Shown here piece after piece: positions 1 through 10,100 of a stretch of DNA of 64,000 nucleotides. Position 1 is the first letter of the stretch. Every line of letters starts with the position of its first letter. A program made the position numbers and the translations under genes. This stretch comes from Streptomyces chartreusis NRRL 3882 (GTDB lineage Bacteria > Actinomycetota > Actinomycetes > Streptomycetales > Streptomycetaceae), in the NCBI RefSeq assembly GCF_900236475.1, contig NZ_LT963352.1:2914001-2978000 (forward strand). The letters run 5' to 3'. Under the pieces are notes generated by a model. That model searched no databases, was not told the DNA's origin, and saw nothing but the letters and a program-made list of their open reading frames with translations.

Positions 1-653
1 AGTAGCCCCCTCACAGTACCGCGCGCATTCCAGAACCGCGGATCACCGTCAGGGCTGTTCCATGAAGGCTTCTGCATGACGAACAGGACCGAATCAAGAC
101 CCTGAATCCCTAGATGGTCCTGCAGCAGGGACTGCACCGCCGGGTCATCATCTAAGAAGAAGGCAAGAAGCACAAAATTAGAATGGACGTTTCGTGCGTA
201 GAATAGCGGCCTAATAGGCCTATCGTTACCACCGACCAAGTCCTTGTAGAATCGCTCTTGGTGAGCCACGAAGTGGTCTTCGAGACGATTACTTGGGCCT
301 GAGTAGTAACCGAATACGTGCCGTGGCCGATACTGCGCGCCAGCAGAACCAGTGAAGCGACTAGCTGGGACGGTCTTCCCTCCGACCGTACAGCTAATGC
401 GATACCGTCCGTCCTGTTCTGCAGACGATACCTCGACGTCGTACTGTCGAACTAGATATCGGATCCGGTAGGCAAAAGAAGGTGCCACTCCTAGATCTAG
501 GTCGCGAAAGATTAGGGTTATCGCCTCTAGTAGGTTTGACTTGCCGGCACCATTCCTTCCAACAAGTACCGAAACACCTGACGCGTCGTCGAACTCGACT
601 CGGAAATCGCGTAGGTTCTTGAATCTTGGGATTTCTACTTCAAGCAGACGCAT
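1..653 (-). CDS. AAA ATPase, RecF/SMC-like (partial, runs off the left edge)
   Basis: The frame is open from an ATG at 653 to the window edge (217 codons seen). The first residues read MRLLEVEIPRFKNLRDF, and a Walker A motif GRNGAGKS follows at about residues 32-39. That layout, an N-terminal beta strand and then an early P-loop, is typical of RecF/OLD/AAA_23-type ATPases found with restriction and abortive-infection loci. Its ATG overlaps the hsdS stop (ATGA), so it is the third gene of the hsdM-hsdS operon and probably works with it. The C-terminal part (signature and Walker B motifs, any nuclease domain) is outside the window, so the exact class cannot be given. Confidence 0.75.
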   Translation of the reverse strand, partial: MRLLEVEIPRFKNLRDFRVEFDDASGVSVLVGRNGAGKSNLLEAITLIFRDLDLGVAPSFAYRIRYLVRQYDVEVSSAEQDGRYRISCTVGGKTVPASRFTGSAGAQYRPRHVFGYYSGPSNRLEDHFVAHQERFYKDLVGGNDRPIRPLFYARNVHSNFVLLAFFLDDDPAVQSLLQDHLGIQGLDSVLFVMQKPSWNSPDGDPRFWNARGTVRGL

Positions 654-2266
654 CAGGACGACACCTCGAGGAAGACAGCAGTGTCATCCGGCCGGTGCAC
701 CTGCACGAGGCCGTTCTTTTCGAGATCCCGCAGCAGGAAGTAGAACTCGTCGATATCCTCTTCGGTCAAAGCCAGGGATGCATAGAGTTCTTCGGGTGTG
801 GCCATTGCGCCTGCAGCGCGCAGAGCGTCGATGAGCCGATCTCTACTGGGTGGCACCTTTACACCTGCCCTCGCGGATGCTCGCTTCTTTGCTGGCACTG
901 TCTTCTTCCTGCTCTCTTGAGACCCTTTTCCTTCTTTTGCCTGCAAACTGGATACCAAGTCAGCCGACGTCCGAGTGCCCGTGTGCTCTCTGGAGATCTC
1001 TTCTGCCAACGTCCCGTATGCCAACGAGGAGGTCAGGGCACGCTCAATCGCGGCAGCCCGCTCGAGGCCTCTTTGAACCTTCTCGCGCAGTAGGTCCAAC
1101 TCAGAAATGGCATCATCCAACAGCGTTACCAGTTCGCGCTGTTTCTCGACGCTGAAGATAGGTACCGGCAGCTGCCTTACATCAGCAAGGTTCAGGCCGG
1201 GCATATTAATTCCTCGCATACGCCCTCGTAGCCAGGCTTGAGCCGCACCACTTGCCAACCAGTGTGCCAAGAAGGAGCTGTCGATTGCGGCAGCCGGCCT
1301 GAGCCGTGCGGTCCCTTGAGTGATCTGCGCGCCGTCTAGTTCCTGAGGAACGATCGCTACGCGTGTGTGACGAATGATCCCCAACAGCACATCACCCGGC
1401 CGCAATGCCGATCGTTCGTACTTTTGCGCAATTTCCGGACTGGTGCGCCGTAGCTGATCCTCTAGAATCTCTCCGTCTCGGAGATCCTGGCCCCGAATGT
1501 ACGGCACGCCGTCTTCATCAGTGATATCTGGCCCGGGTTGGAGAATCCCGTAGACAATTGGCGCGCGCGCATCAACTACCTCACTGGCCTTCCTCCACTC
1601 CCCTTCAACTAGCTCTGTGGTCGCATCTGGATCCAATCGTCTATCGCCCAAGATGATACGATCACGAACTTTTCGAGGGAGGTCTGAAATAATGGGGACA
1701 GCTTTCTGCAGCGCATCCGTCGTCAGATCAACAAGGTCCTGTACCTCTCGAGCCCTCTCCGCGATTTCCCGCTGAACCTCCAGCGGCGGAACGGGAAAAG
1801 GGAGGTTTCGGAAACGCTTGAGCCCAAGGTTAACGATGTTGGTCGTCCCCCGGGCGAGAGCAGAGAAAACACCGCTATGTTGGTAGGCTCGAAAGACCAG
1901 CAGGGCAAAATCCGGGTGAACCTCTTCATGTGGCCGGAATCGAATAACGTGATTTTGGAAATACAGCTCCTCAACCTCGCCATTGAACAATGCGCAGCGG
2001 CCAACTAGTTCTCTGCTTTGTCCCTCGCACAGGAGTACATCACCGGCCTGGAGTCTGTAGCGTAGTCGCGCTTCAGGCGCGAAGGACATGGTCGCGAGTT
2101 CTTCCAGGTCCAAGCGGTCATCGAAAACGTTCGCTACCCGCAGATAAGGACGGATGTCGGGGCCACTAGCTGCAGCAGGAGTACGCTGCTGACCAACAAT
2201 CGCCTCGCCAGCGTCGCTCACTAGGCACGTGGACCAGTCTCTCGGAAAACTAAGGTTGTCGATCAT
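653..2266 (-). CDS. hsdS: Type I restriction-modification specificity subunit HsdS, with C-terminal extension
   Basis: A 537-residue protein encoded directly behind a type I methylase, with an ATGA overlap. It has the two-domain layout of HsdS: two target-recognition regions (about residues 1-200 and 215-400), each followed by helical segments, with motifs such as PYLRVANVFDD, PYIRGQDL, NLGLKRFRNLPFPVPPLE and NLADVRQLPVPIF that recur at the end of TRD halves. It should bind the bipartite DNA target and direct HsdM. Odd: after about residue 425 there is a Lys/Arg/Ala-rich linker and then a roughly 70-residue C-terminal domain that looks like a winged helix (PPSRDRLIDALRAAGAMATP onwards), not usual for HsdS. 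Base composition is lower in GC than the dpd genes. Confidence 0.88.
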   Translation of the reverse strand: MIDNLSFPRDWSTCLVSDAGEAIVGQQRTPAAASGPDIRPYLRVANVFDDRLDLEELATMSFAPEARLRYRLQAGDVLLCEGQSRELVGRCALFNGEVEELYFQNHVIRFRPHEEVHPDFALLVFRAYQHSGVFSALARGTTNIVNLGLKRFRNLPFPVPPLEVQREIAERAREVQDLVDLTTDALQKAVPIISDLPRKVRDRIILGDRRLDPDATTELVEGEWRKASEVVDARAPIVYGILQPGPDITDEDGVPYIRGQDLRDGEILEDQLRRTSPEIAQKYERSALRPGDVLLGIIRHTRVAIVPQELDGAQITQGTARLRPAAAIDSSFLAHWLASGAAQAWLRGRMRGINMPGLNLADVRQLPVPIFSVEKQRELVTLLDDAISELDLLREKVQRGLERAAAIERALTSSLAYGTLAEEISREHTGTRTSADLVSSLQAKEGKGSQESRKKTVPAKKRASARAGVKVPPSRDRLIDALRAAGAMATPEELYASLALTEEDIDEFYFLLRDLEKNGLVQVHRPDDTAVFLEVSS

Positions 2267-3660
2267 TCGCTGGTCACCTGGGGAGTCTCGGTCGAAGGGC
2301 GTGAGAGCCCGTAGGCCGCCAAGATCCGTTCCAACGATTCGACAGCAGACGTAGCAGTTTCCAGTTCGCTACTGAGCAAGTGCGTTAGGTCCAGCAAGTT
2401 CCCTGGCTGGGGCAAGCTGTCGTTGGTGAACTTTTCTGCTTTGTCGAGACGTTCACCATCCGCCGCAATTTCCTCGCGAGTGAGGTAGTGAAAACGCTCA
2501 CTTGGCTGGCGCGGACTCCTGCCGTTAGGGTCGTCTCCATAAGCTGTGACGAAGTCGTCGAGGTCCCTATCCGTTAGCTGTCGGCGCTTCCCGTATGTAG
2601 GCCCTCCATTACGCAGATTGTAGAACCAGGTCCCATCACTCTCACCGTCATTGGAGACGAAAAGTACTGAGGTCCTAATTCCGGTTGCGTAGAAGATTCC
2701 AGTGGGAAGACTCAGTACCGTGTGAAGTCTGAATTTATCGAGCAGAACCTTCCTGATCGAGCACGCCACGCCAGACTCGAATAGGACGTTATCGGGGATG
2801 ACAATGGCAGCCCGACCATTTTTCGCGAGCGACTTGTAGCAATGCTGAATGAAAGCCAACTGCTTATTGGATGTAGGGAAATCCAGTTGCTTCTTCTGCT
2901 CTGCACTTAGCGAACCCTTCAGTCCAAAGGGCGGATTCGTGAGAATAACATCGACTGCTGGCCTCATAGGGGGCTGACTCAAAGTGTCAACGTTCGCAAT
3001 CTCAGCCCGCAGTTCGTGCAGTAGAAGGTTCATGAGGGCCATACGTTGCACGTCGTGGACCAGCTCATTCCCGACCAGCCGAAGGTCACCGCTGCTCATC
3101 GAGCGTGCAAAGAGTCCTGCGGCCACTAGGAAGCCAGCGGTTCCAGTAGCCGGGTCATAGACAGCCTCACCCCCAGTCGGCTTAAGTACCTTCACGAGCG
3201 CGTCGACCACTGGCCGAGGAGTGAAGTATTGACCTGCGCCATACCGTGATTCTTGTGCGTTCTTCTCGATCAACCCTTCATAGACATCGCCTAGGCCATT
3301 CTGCTTCGCCCTATACCAGTCAATGGAGTCAATTTCACTGATCAGTTTATGCAATGATGCACTATTGCGAACCTGAGTAGATGAATCGGCGTAGATTTCA
3401 CGAACGATCTGAGACTTGGCTGTGGAAAGACTGACGAGGGTTTGCTCGTAAGTTGCAAGGGCTTCGGACGGAGGCGCCGACCTTAGAGCTTGCCAGCGAC
3501 TCTCGCGCGGGATAAGTTGCTCAATCTTGAGCTCATCGGCCAGTTTAAGGAATAGCAAATACGACAATTCGTTCAGGTACTCGTGGTAGGTGACGCCCTC
3601 ATCACGAAGTACAGAACATAGGGACCAGAGCCGGCGCGTAACGTCTGAAGTGTCTTGCAT
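2263..3660 (-). CDS. hsdM: Type I N6-adenine DNA methyltransferase HsdM
   Basis: Methylates adenine in the site chosen by HsdS. Residues include an N-terminal HsdM helical domain, the SAM-binding motif I YDPATGTAGF (about residue 168-177) and the catalytic motif IV NPPF (about residue 243), the pair that defines the N6-adenine (gamma-class) methylases; GQYFTPRPV precedes motif I as in HsdM. I choose ATG 3660 (MQDTSDVT) because a GGAG lies nine bases upstream; an ATG three codons earlier (3669) directly abuts the same GGAG. The stop overlaps the hsdS start. No HsdR is visible; it may lie left of the window, after the AAA ATPase gene. Confidence 0.92.
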   Translation of the reverse strand: MQDTSDVTRRLWSLCSVLRDEGVTYHEYLNELSYLLFLKLADELKIEQLIPRESRWQALRSAPPSEALATYEQTLVSLSTAKSQIVREIYADSSTQVRNSASLHKLISEIDSIDWYRAKQNGLGDVYEGLIEKNAQESRYGAGQYFTPRPVVDALVKVLKPTGGEAVYDPATGTAGFLVAAGLFARSMSSGDLRLVGNELVHDVQRMALMNLLLHELRAEIANVDTLSQPPMRPAVDVILTNPPFGLKGSLSAEQKKQLDFPTSNKQLAFIQHCYKSLAKNGRAAIVIPDNVLFESGVACSIRKVLLDKFRLHTVLSLPTGIFYATGIRTSVLFVSNDGESDGTWFYNLRNGGPTYGKRRQLTDRDLDDFVTAYGDDPNGRSPRQPSERFHYLTREEIAADGERLDKAEKFTNDSLPQPGNLLDLTHLLSSELETATSAVESLERILAAYGLSRPSTETPQVTSE

Positions 3661-4560
3661 GTTGGCCATCTCCGCAGCTAGTTACTGACCTTGCTGGGAG
3701 GCTTGCGCGCTCCCTAAGCGTCACCATCCGTCCGTTTTCACCCGGTTCACCCTTACTTGCGGCGTGCTGGATGATGCATCCTGCCAAATCCTATGCTCCT
3801 ACGTCGCCGAACCTCACACGGACCCGGCAACTAGTCTCCTCCTGGCGTGTGGTCGTACTTTGGGTGAGTCTTCAGGGGCTTCACCCCGTCCGGTGCTCGG
3901 TCATCAGTGCTTTCTTCCGGTACAGATAACGAACTGTCAGCCTGAAACCCCTGTTGCGTACAGGCGCCACTAGGCCGGCAAAATGCGCATCGCAGATCGC
4001 AAGGCCACCATTGCCGCCGTGTGGCAGAGCCCTGTGAGGCTGTGAACGGGAGCAGGCGAGATCTGCGGCAATGGACCGGAGGAGTGTTCTCGCACTGATG
4101 GATCGTATGAGAGATAGGCGTGCCAGTAGCGCTCAGCGCCAGCTTGAGATCAGCACTGCCGTCCTGCGGCTCCCTAGCTATGGCGCGAGGACGAGATGTC
4201 AACCAACCTCCTCCCGGTCCCGCGGCCTTCAAATGCCGCGTCGCCCCCAGAGCGCCGGAGGGTAGTCGACAGCTACACGGGTCGACACCTGTTCTCCATA
4301 AGGCTCCACCAAACGAAGTGGTCGCAGCCCTTTGGCAAGAGGCCCTGGGGCCGCGTCCACCGCTGCATCAGTCGGGCTCTTCGGCTCCGCCGGAGGGGTG
4401 GTCGTGGACCATACGTGGACTCGGCACACCTCCTACACGTGGCCCAAGGCCGCGACCAGCAAGTACGCCGAAAGCCCGCTCGGCCTCCGGAGTCGAGCCC
4501 TTCCCCCGCATGAAGGACCGTCCGGGGCGGCTGTGCTCAGCTTTGTTGAAAGGGCCACAG
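3661..4560. other. Non-coding gap between dpdD and hsdM
   Basis: About 900 bases with no open frame that looks like a real gene. The promoter of the leftward hsdM-hsdS-ATPase operon should lie in its left part. A perfect 10-base inverted repeat CCATTGCCGC / GCGGCAATGG occurs at 4008-4017 and 4065-4074, 47 bases apart; it may be a remnant of a mobile element or a structured RNA. Nothing else recognised. Confidence 0.6.
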
Positions 4561-4575
4561 GACGCCAAGGGCGTC
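4561..4575 (-). terminator. Short GC-rich hairpin directly after dpdD
   Basis: GACGCC-AAG-GGCGTC, a six-base-pair stem with a three-base loop, abuts the dpdD stop codon (4576-4578). No U-tract follows. It is at most a weak terminator at the end of the eight-gene operon. Confidence 0.4.
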
Positions 4576-6660
4576 TCAGTTGCCTTGCACACTTCGGAGC
4601 AGGCCGTGTACTGCGGCGCGTAGCAGGGAGGCCGAGCCGCTGCCATCGGCGTAGTCGATGACGGCTGTTTTGGCGTGCTGGGTGATGAAACCCGTCGCAG
4701 CGTGCTTGGCGCAGCGGGTGGCCAATACGACTACATCTGCTTGGCGGGCCTTTTGGCGTAGTTGCGGACTGCCCACGCTGTCGTGGGCGAGGGCAATCTT
4801 GACTCCTGGGGCGAGTTGGTGCAGCGCATCGCCAACCCGGTCCAGGACCCGCTGGTCGAGGGAATACAGCAGCAGGTTGCGACCAGCCGCGTCCCGCAGG
4901 CCGGTTGCGGTCTCCTCTGCCCGTCCCTCGCCAGGCTGGTCCTGCCAGTCCAGTTCGATGCCGAGTTCCGCGGATAGGCGCCGTGCCATGGCGAGATCGG
5001 CGGGATCCAGGCGTCCCTGGTGCACGCTGAGCGGCAGCAGCAACGCCAAGGCGAAGGATTCACGTGCATCGGGTTCGGGGTGTGCCTCCATGACCAGTCG
5101 GTCGGCGAAGTCCAGCGCGATTGCGGCTCGCTCGGGGGCGACCCAGCGTTCGCACGTGTCGGCGAGTTCCCCCAGCAGTTGGCCGTAGACGGCGGCGGAT
5201 GGCCCGGATCGCAGCACGATCTCGGTCAGTGCCTGCACGGCCAGCAGGTCGCCCGGTCCGAGCCAGTCGTAGGCGAGCGCGCAGGTGATTAGAGCGCGGG
5301 CGCTGAGCGGTGCGGGCTGGTCGTAGCCGACGCTTTCGATGAAGGCACCCACGCAGCGCCAGACTTTTGCTTGGCCCTCGTCGTGCAGTTCTTCCAGCAG
5401 GGCGGCGATGTTTCGGTCGTCCAGAGCTGGTGAGGGCCAGGCTGTCCAGACTTCCTGCTCCAGGATGTCGGTCAGGCCGGTGTAGCCGTCGGCGATCGCG
5501 TGAATCAGCTCCGGCCAAGAGGCGGGGATGTGCTCCGGCGTGTCCGACTCGACGGCTTGCGAGGAGGGCGAAGACGATAGTGATTCCGCGGTTTTGGCTG
5601 CAGTGTCAGTCTGGTGGGTGGGTGCCTCCTGCTGCGGAGTGCTTTGCGGATCGGCGAGGAGCGCCGCGGCTTTTCTAAGAACGGGTGGTAGGGCGTCGTG
5701 GGATGCGGTGTGCTCGATGATGGTGAGTATGTTCTGGGTGCTCTGAGGATCTTCCCGGGTCACGGCGGCCAGCAGGAGGACCATGAGTGCCTCGATGGGG
5801 TAGGACTCCGCGCTGTCTTCGAAGGGAGCGAGGGCGAGAAGACCCCGGTCGCGTAGTGCGTGTTGCGCAGCCAGCAGGTCGCCGTGGTCTAGCGGTTCCT
5901 GTAGGTCGCAGGTGAAGGCAGCATCGAGCACCGCCGCTTTCACTGGCGTGGGGGGATTCTGCCGCAAGACGTCGCTGAGGCCTGGATAATCGAGTAGTTC
6001 CTGGTCGAGGCCGAGCCGGGAGAGTCGCTTGATGTGCAGGTGGGCGAGGTTGGCGGCGGTGATGCCTCCTTGTCCGGCCAACTGGTCCAGGGCGGCTTGG
6101 GAGGCGGCTTGGCCACCGGCCGCCAGGGCTGCGTCGAACTCGGCCAGCAGTCGCCCGGTGGGCTTTGTTGCTCGCCACAGTCGCGGGGGACGACGAGCCA
6201 ATGTGTGCTGCATGAGCAGGGCCACGTCGGTCAGTCTCTGGCGGTAGCGGCGGTGCGGGTGTGTTTCCAGTCGGAAGGTCGTCCCTGCTCCAGCGAAGTC
6301 CTGCACCGCTGCTTCGACGGGGTCGTTGGGGTCCAGTGTGCTGGGGTGTACGCCGGCACCGATGAGATAGGTCGGCCCGGCGAAGGCGGTGATGACGTTG
6401 CCGATGAGAGCTGCGTGTGCCTCGTCGCGGGTGATGACGTAGATCGCGAAGCGGTCCTGGGCCTGCTGGTAGCGCGGCAGTACGACAGGGATGTCGCTGC
6501 CGCTGCGGAGCAGGTCGACGAAGGGCCGGACCCGCTCGCCTTTCTGAGGGTCGGGATCCATATCTGGCCACGCGTCGTTGCCCGTGCCGAAGAACCGCTG
6601 CAAGAAAGCTTCCAGGTCCTGAGTGGTCCAAAAGGGGGAAGCCTGGCGCGCGGCGATCAC
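4576..6660 (-). CDS. dpdD: DpdD, dpd restriction-arm protein of unknown biochemical role
   Basis: A 694-residue soluble protein, last gene of the dpdE-F-G-H-I-J-K-D operon. I choose GTG 6660: it overlaps the dpdK stop (GTGA) and has AAGGAG six bases upstream. Residues 1-130 form an alpha/beta region, the middle is helical and repeat-like with low-complexity Ser/Thr/Gln around residues 330-370, and the last 75 residues (ADVVVLATRCAKHAA, then TAVIDYADGSGS) resemble the Rossmann-like DUF2325 fold, a tentative impression. No catalytic motif is recognised. In Salmonella the dpdD-K genes are needed for restriction of unmodified DNA, not for modification; the name here rests on position and company. 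Confidence 0.65.
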   Translation of the reverse strand: MIAARQASPFWTTQDLEAFLQRFFGTGNDAWPDMDPDPQKGERVRPFVDLLRSGSDIPVVLPRYQQAQDRFAIYVITRDEAHAALIGNVITAFAGPTYLIGAGVHPSTLDPNDPVEAAVQDFAGAGTTFRLETHPHRRYRQRLTDVALLMQHTLARRPPRLWRATKPTGRLLAEFDAALAAGGQAASQAALDQLAGQGGITAANLAHLHIKRLSRLGLDQELLDYPGLSDVLRQNPPTPVKAAVLDAAFTCDLQEPLDHGDLLAAQHALRDRGLLALAPFEDSAESYPIEALMVLLLAAVTREDPQSTQNILTIIEHTASHDALPPVLRKAAALLADPQSTPQQEAPTHQTDTAAKTAESLSSSPSSQAVESDTPEHIPASWPELIHAIADGYTGLTDILEQEVWTAWPSPALDDRNIAALLEELHDEGQAKVWRCVGAFIESVGYDQPAPLSARALITCALAYDWLGPGDLLAVQALTEIVLRSGPSAAVYGQLLGELADTCERWVAPERAAIALDFADRLVMEAHPEPDARESFALALLLPLSVHQGRLDPADLAMARRLSAELGIELDWQDQPGEGRAEETATGLRDAAGRNLLLYSLDQRVLDRVGDALHQLAPGVKIALAHDSVGSPQLRQKARQADVVVLATRCAKHAATGFITQHAKTAVIDYADGSGSASLLRAAVHGLLRSVQGN

Positions 6661-7178
6661 TGATGCTCCTTCCATCGCTGGGCGAGTTCCAGGCGTGCCT
6701 GGGCCGCGTCGCTGCCTCCCACCTTGTAGCTCACCGCCTCGTCGTTCTCCATCAGGCCGCGCACCGTGAAGTTCATGGACCCGGTGAGCAACCAGTCCCG
6801 CCCGCAAATGGTCTTTTCGTGCACGGCGGGGTTCTGCACCACGCGCACGGCGTGCTGCGAGGTCAGGCGGCGCAGACGCCCGAGGAACTTTGCATTATGT
6901 GGGTCCGGGCGGGTGACCACCGTTAGGGAAGCGCCGGCCGCCACGATCCGGGCGAGCAGATCGGACAGAGAACAGGCGCTGGGAGGATTGTCGTCGAACA
7001 GGTCGTCGTACGTCCCCTGGCTGTTGTCCAAGACCTTCACGTCACTGATCCACGGCGAGACCAGCCACATCACGGGCCCAGGGCAGACAAGTTCCCCAAT
7101 CAGTGCCGTCGCCAGGATCGCGTCGGCGCGCACGCCGGTGTGTCCTCCGGTGCGCATGGGGCGCTCGAGTCGACTCAC
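6657..7178 (-). CDS. dpdK: DpdK, phospholipase-D-superfamily protein (candidate nuclease)
   Basis: A 173-residue protein with one PLD active-site motif: HEK at residues 120-122 and GSMN at 133-136 (HEKTICGRDWLLTGSMNF), the HxK...GSxN signature. A single motif suggests it works as a dimer, as small PLD nucleases such as Nuc and BfiI do. It is the best nuclease candidate of the dpd restriction arm. Start GTG 7178 overlaps the dpdJ stop (GTGA) and has GGAGG seven bases upstream. The Asp usually four residues after the Lys is shifted here (C-G-R-D), worth modelling. Confidence 0.85.
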   Translation of the reverse strand: MSRLERPMRTGGHTGVRADAILATALIGELVCPGPVMWLVSPWISDVKVLDNSQGTYDDLFDDNPPSACSLSDLLARIVAAGASLTVVTRPDPHNAKFLGRLRRLTSQHAVRVVQNPAVHEKTICGRDWLLTGSMNFTVRGLMENDEAVSYKVGGSDAAQARLELAQRWKEHQ

Positions 7179-10100
7179 TGTGTCGCCTCCCGGATGTCCA
7201 CCCGCACGCGCCACTGCTGGCCGTCACGGCTCATTCCTTGCATCTCTCCGTACAGGCGCAGGACGTCCCGGTCCACCGTCAAAGCCGGCACCCGGGCGAT
7301 GGCGTCAGACAGGGCCGTCGCAGCGTTCGTGTCGGCTGTCAACTCCACGGCGGCATGCTGGGCTATCGCGGTTTGATAGCGCTGCTCCCAGCCCTCTTCG
7401 GTGACGTCGATGCGCGGCAGTTGCTCATCGTGCGCGGCGGCGGCCAGGAGGCGGTCCAGGACGGGAGGACGGTCGAGGTAGGGCTGGTAGTGCTGAAGGT
7501 GGTGGGTGCGGGCATCGCGGCCACGCGGCCACAGCAGGCTGAAGGCCTGGTCGGCCGACAGGCGCGGGCCAGGGCCGGTGGGCAGACGCCCGGAACCGAC
7601 GGCGTAGGCAATAACGCGGGCGTCGACTTCCACGCCCAAGCGACGCTCCAGGGCCTGCCACCCCTCGATCAAAGCCAGCGCGCTGGCGTCGGTGGTAGGG
7701 CTGCTGCCGGGACGGAGCAGCCGGGTGGACAACGCTGCCACGGCACTGTGCCGCGGCGGACCGTCGAGTCTGCTCCAAGCGTTGCGAAGATCGGTGAGCG
7801 CTTGGCTGGATCCGGCAGCGGAAGTGTGGGCCCGCAGAACTGCCATGGCCCGTGCTGCGACTCCGGTCGGTTCGGCCGTCACGTGGCGCAGGAGTCGGGT
7901 CACGGTGGTGTCGACGTACTCATAGTCGTTGGGGGTCAGAGCCGTCTCAACCAGACGCCAAAAACGCCGCGGGTCCTCGGCATAATAGCGGGACAGTTGT
8001 TCGATCACACCTAGACCGCCGATGGAGGTTTCGCTCAGCCACACCACGGACGGATCCCCATCCTTGGCTGCGGAGACTACGTCCGCGATCAAGTCGCCGT
8101 CCTGGGCGTCCGGGCAAGCGCGCAGTACTGCGGCGAGAATGGCCGCGGCCACGGTATCTGTGTAGGCGCGCCGTGCGAGGTCGGCGCTGCGGATGGCAAC
8201 GTCTGAAGCCACCAGCAATTGTCCGGCCCGGTCCAGGGCGTCGATGACAGCGGGCACGTCGCTGAGTTCGGTGAGCGTGGCGATGAGACGTTCGTTGCTG
8301 TGGGCGGGCTTGCCTGTGTGCTCGTCGCGGTAGAGCACGCTGAGGATTTCCGCCAGGTCGTTGCGCCAACTGCCGTCAGCAAGACTGGAGCGGATCGACG
8401 ACGGGTCGGGAGCGTCGTCGCTCAGGCCGCGCAGAGAGAATGACGTCAGGTACACCAGCGCTAGCCAGCCGCGCTGGAACTGGTTGGTCACCTTCCCCAG
8501 CGCTGGATCGTCTGCCACCGCCTGGAAGTAGGCCATGGTGCGCCACTGGGGCGACGTGAGGTAGCGCGTGACCTCGGGATGCGTGGTGTCCAGGGGGGCG
8601 AGGGTGAAGGAGGCTGCGTCCACGTTCAGCCGGAAGCCGAGCGCGGCCGGTTCTCCGTTGCGGGTGTAGCGCACGGTGCGGGCATCCGTGGTGCCTGTGT
8701 CGTAGCTCACCTCAAAGCGCGAGCCGGCAGTTATGCGGCGCACCTCGATCGGATTGCCTGCCGCGTGCAGGGCGAAGCCGACGGAGGTGATGCGGTGTTC
8801 CCACGACGAGGGGCGGGGAACGTCACCTGGCAGGGGCTGAGTGCCTGCATCGACAACGATCTGTGAGGCCCAAAGAGGAAATCCCTGTGACCGGTCGGCG
8901 ACCTCCTTGGGAGGCTCGCTGAGCTGCAGACGATGCGGGCGCAGTACGACCAGACCTGCCGGGTCCTGCCCCGGGGGGGACCAGCGGCCTTCGAGCGTCG
9001 GGCCTGGTACAAGGCTGTCGTCCAGTTCCAGGGTGTCCTGGCCGATTGGAGGGATGGGGAGCCAGGTGCGGTGGTCGTCACGCTGGTAGCCGTAGCGGCG
9101 GCTGACCCTGCCGGGTACGGCTTCCCTCAGAGCCCTGGCGATCGGCAGCAGTTCGTCGCTGCTGTCCTGCTCGGCGCTGCTGGCGGTAGTGCGCGAAGCG
9201 AAGGGAAGGATCAGTCCGACCTCGGGCACGTTGAGCGGATCGAACAGCGTCCGTGTCACGAACTCCGGAAGCATGGCACGGGGCTCGGCGCCGGGATCCT
9301 TCTCCTGGAGGGTCTGCCAGTTGTTCTTCAGCCGGCGTACAGCGGTGGGAACCACGCTGAGCAACAAAGAGCGCGGCTCCTCCCAGAGCAAGGCTTGCAC
9401 TTCGTCAGCGGTCAACTGCAGTGCCGCTCTGAGATGGCGCGCCAGATCGTCCTGGAGAGCAGGAGTGGTCAAGAGGCTCTCCAACACCTGCGCCAAGTCC
9501 TGGCGGGCCGCTTTGTTCTTATCGTGGGCCTTTGCCGCCTTTGGTGCGGTCAACAGCGTCCTGGGGTCGGCCCACGGATGGTGAAAGCGCAGTTTGCGTC
9601 CTGCCCAGTCCAGCAGCGACTGCGTTCCTTGAATCTTGATGACGAAGCGGTTGTTGACCGGAAGGTGACGTGCTGGCACTTCCGGCTGGAACAGCGTCTC
9701 GTAGGCCTGGTAGGCCAGCCGGTCCCGGCCGTAGTCGGACAGAGTGATCACCGTGACGGGGCGCATGGCGCGCAGACGCCCGGCCCGGCCGCGTCGCTGG
9801 ATGAAGGCCGCCGCGTCGTGGGGAGCCTTGTGCTGCAGTACCAACCCAACGCGCGGGTCGTTGAAACCGACTTCGAGCGAGGCGGTCGCCACCGTCAGAT
9901 TTGCCTGCAGATCCACTCCGACGTCCTGGGAGGACGTGCGCGCTATCCGCAGCGCATGGTGACCAGCTCCCGGCGCGAGGACGTGGCCGATCTTTTCCAT
10001 CAGGTCCCACGATTGGCCGTCGCGGTAACGGGTTTGGTGATGGGCGCGTGCTGAAGCGCGCAACGCGGCCAGGGCTGGTTTCCGACCCGGTTGACCGTAG

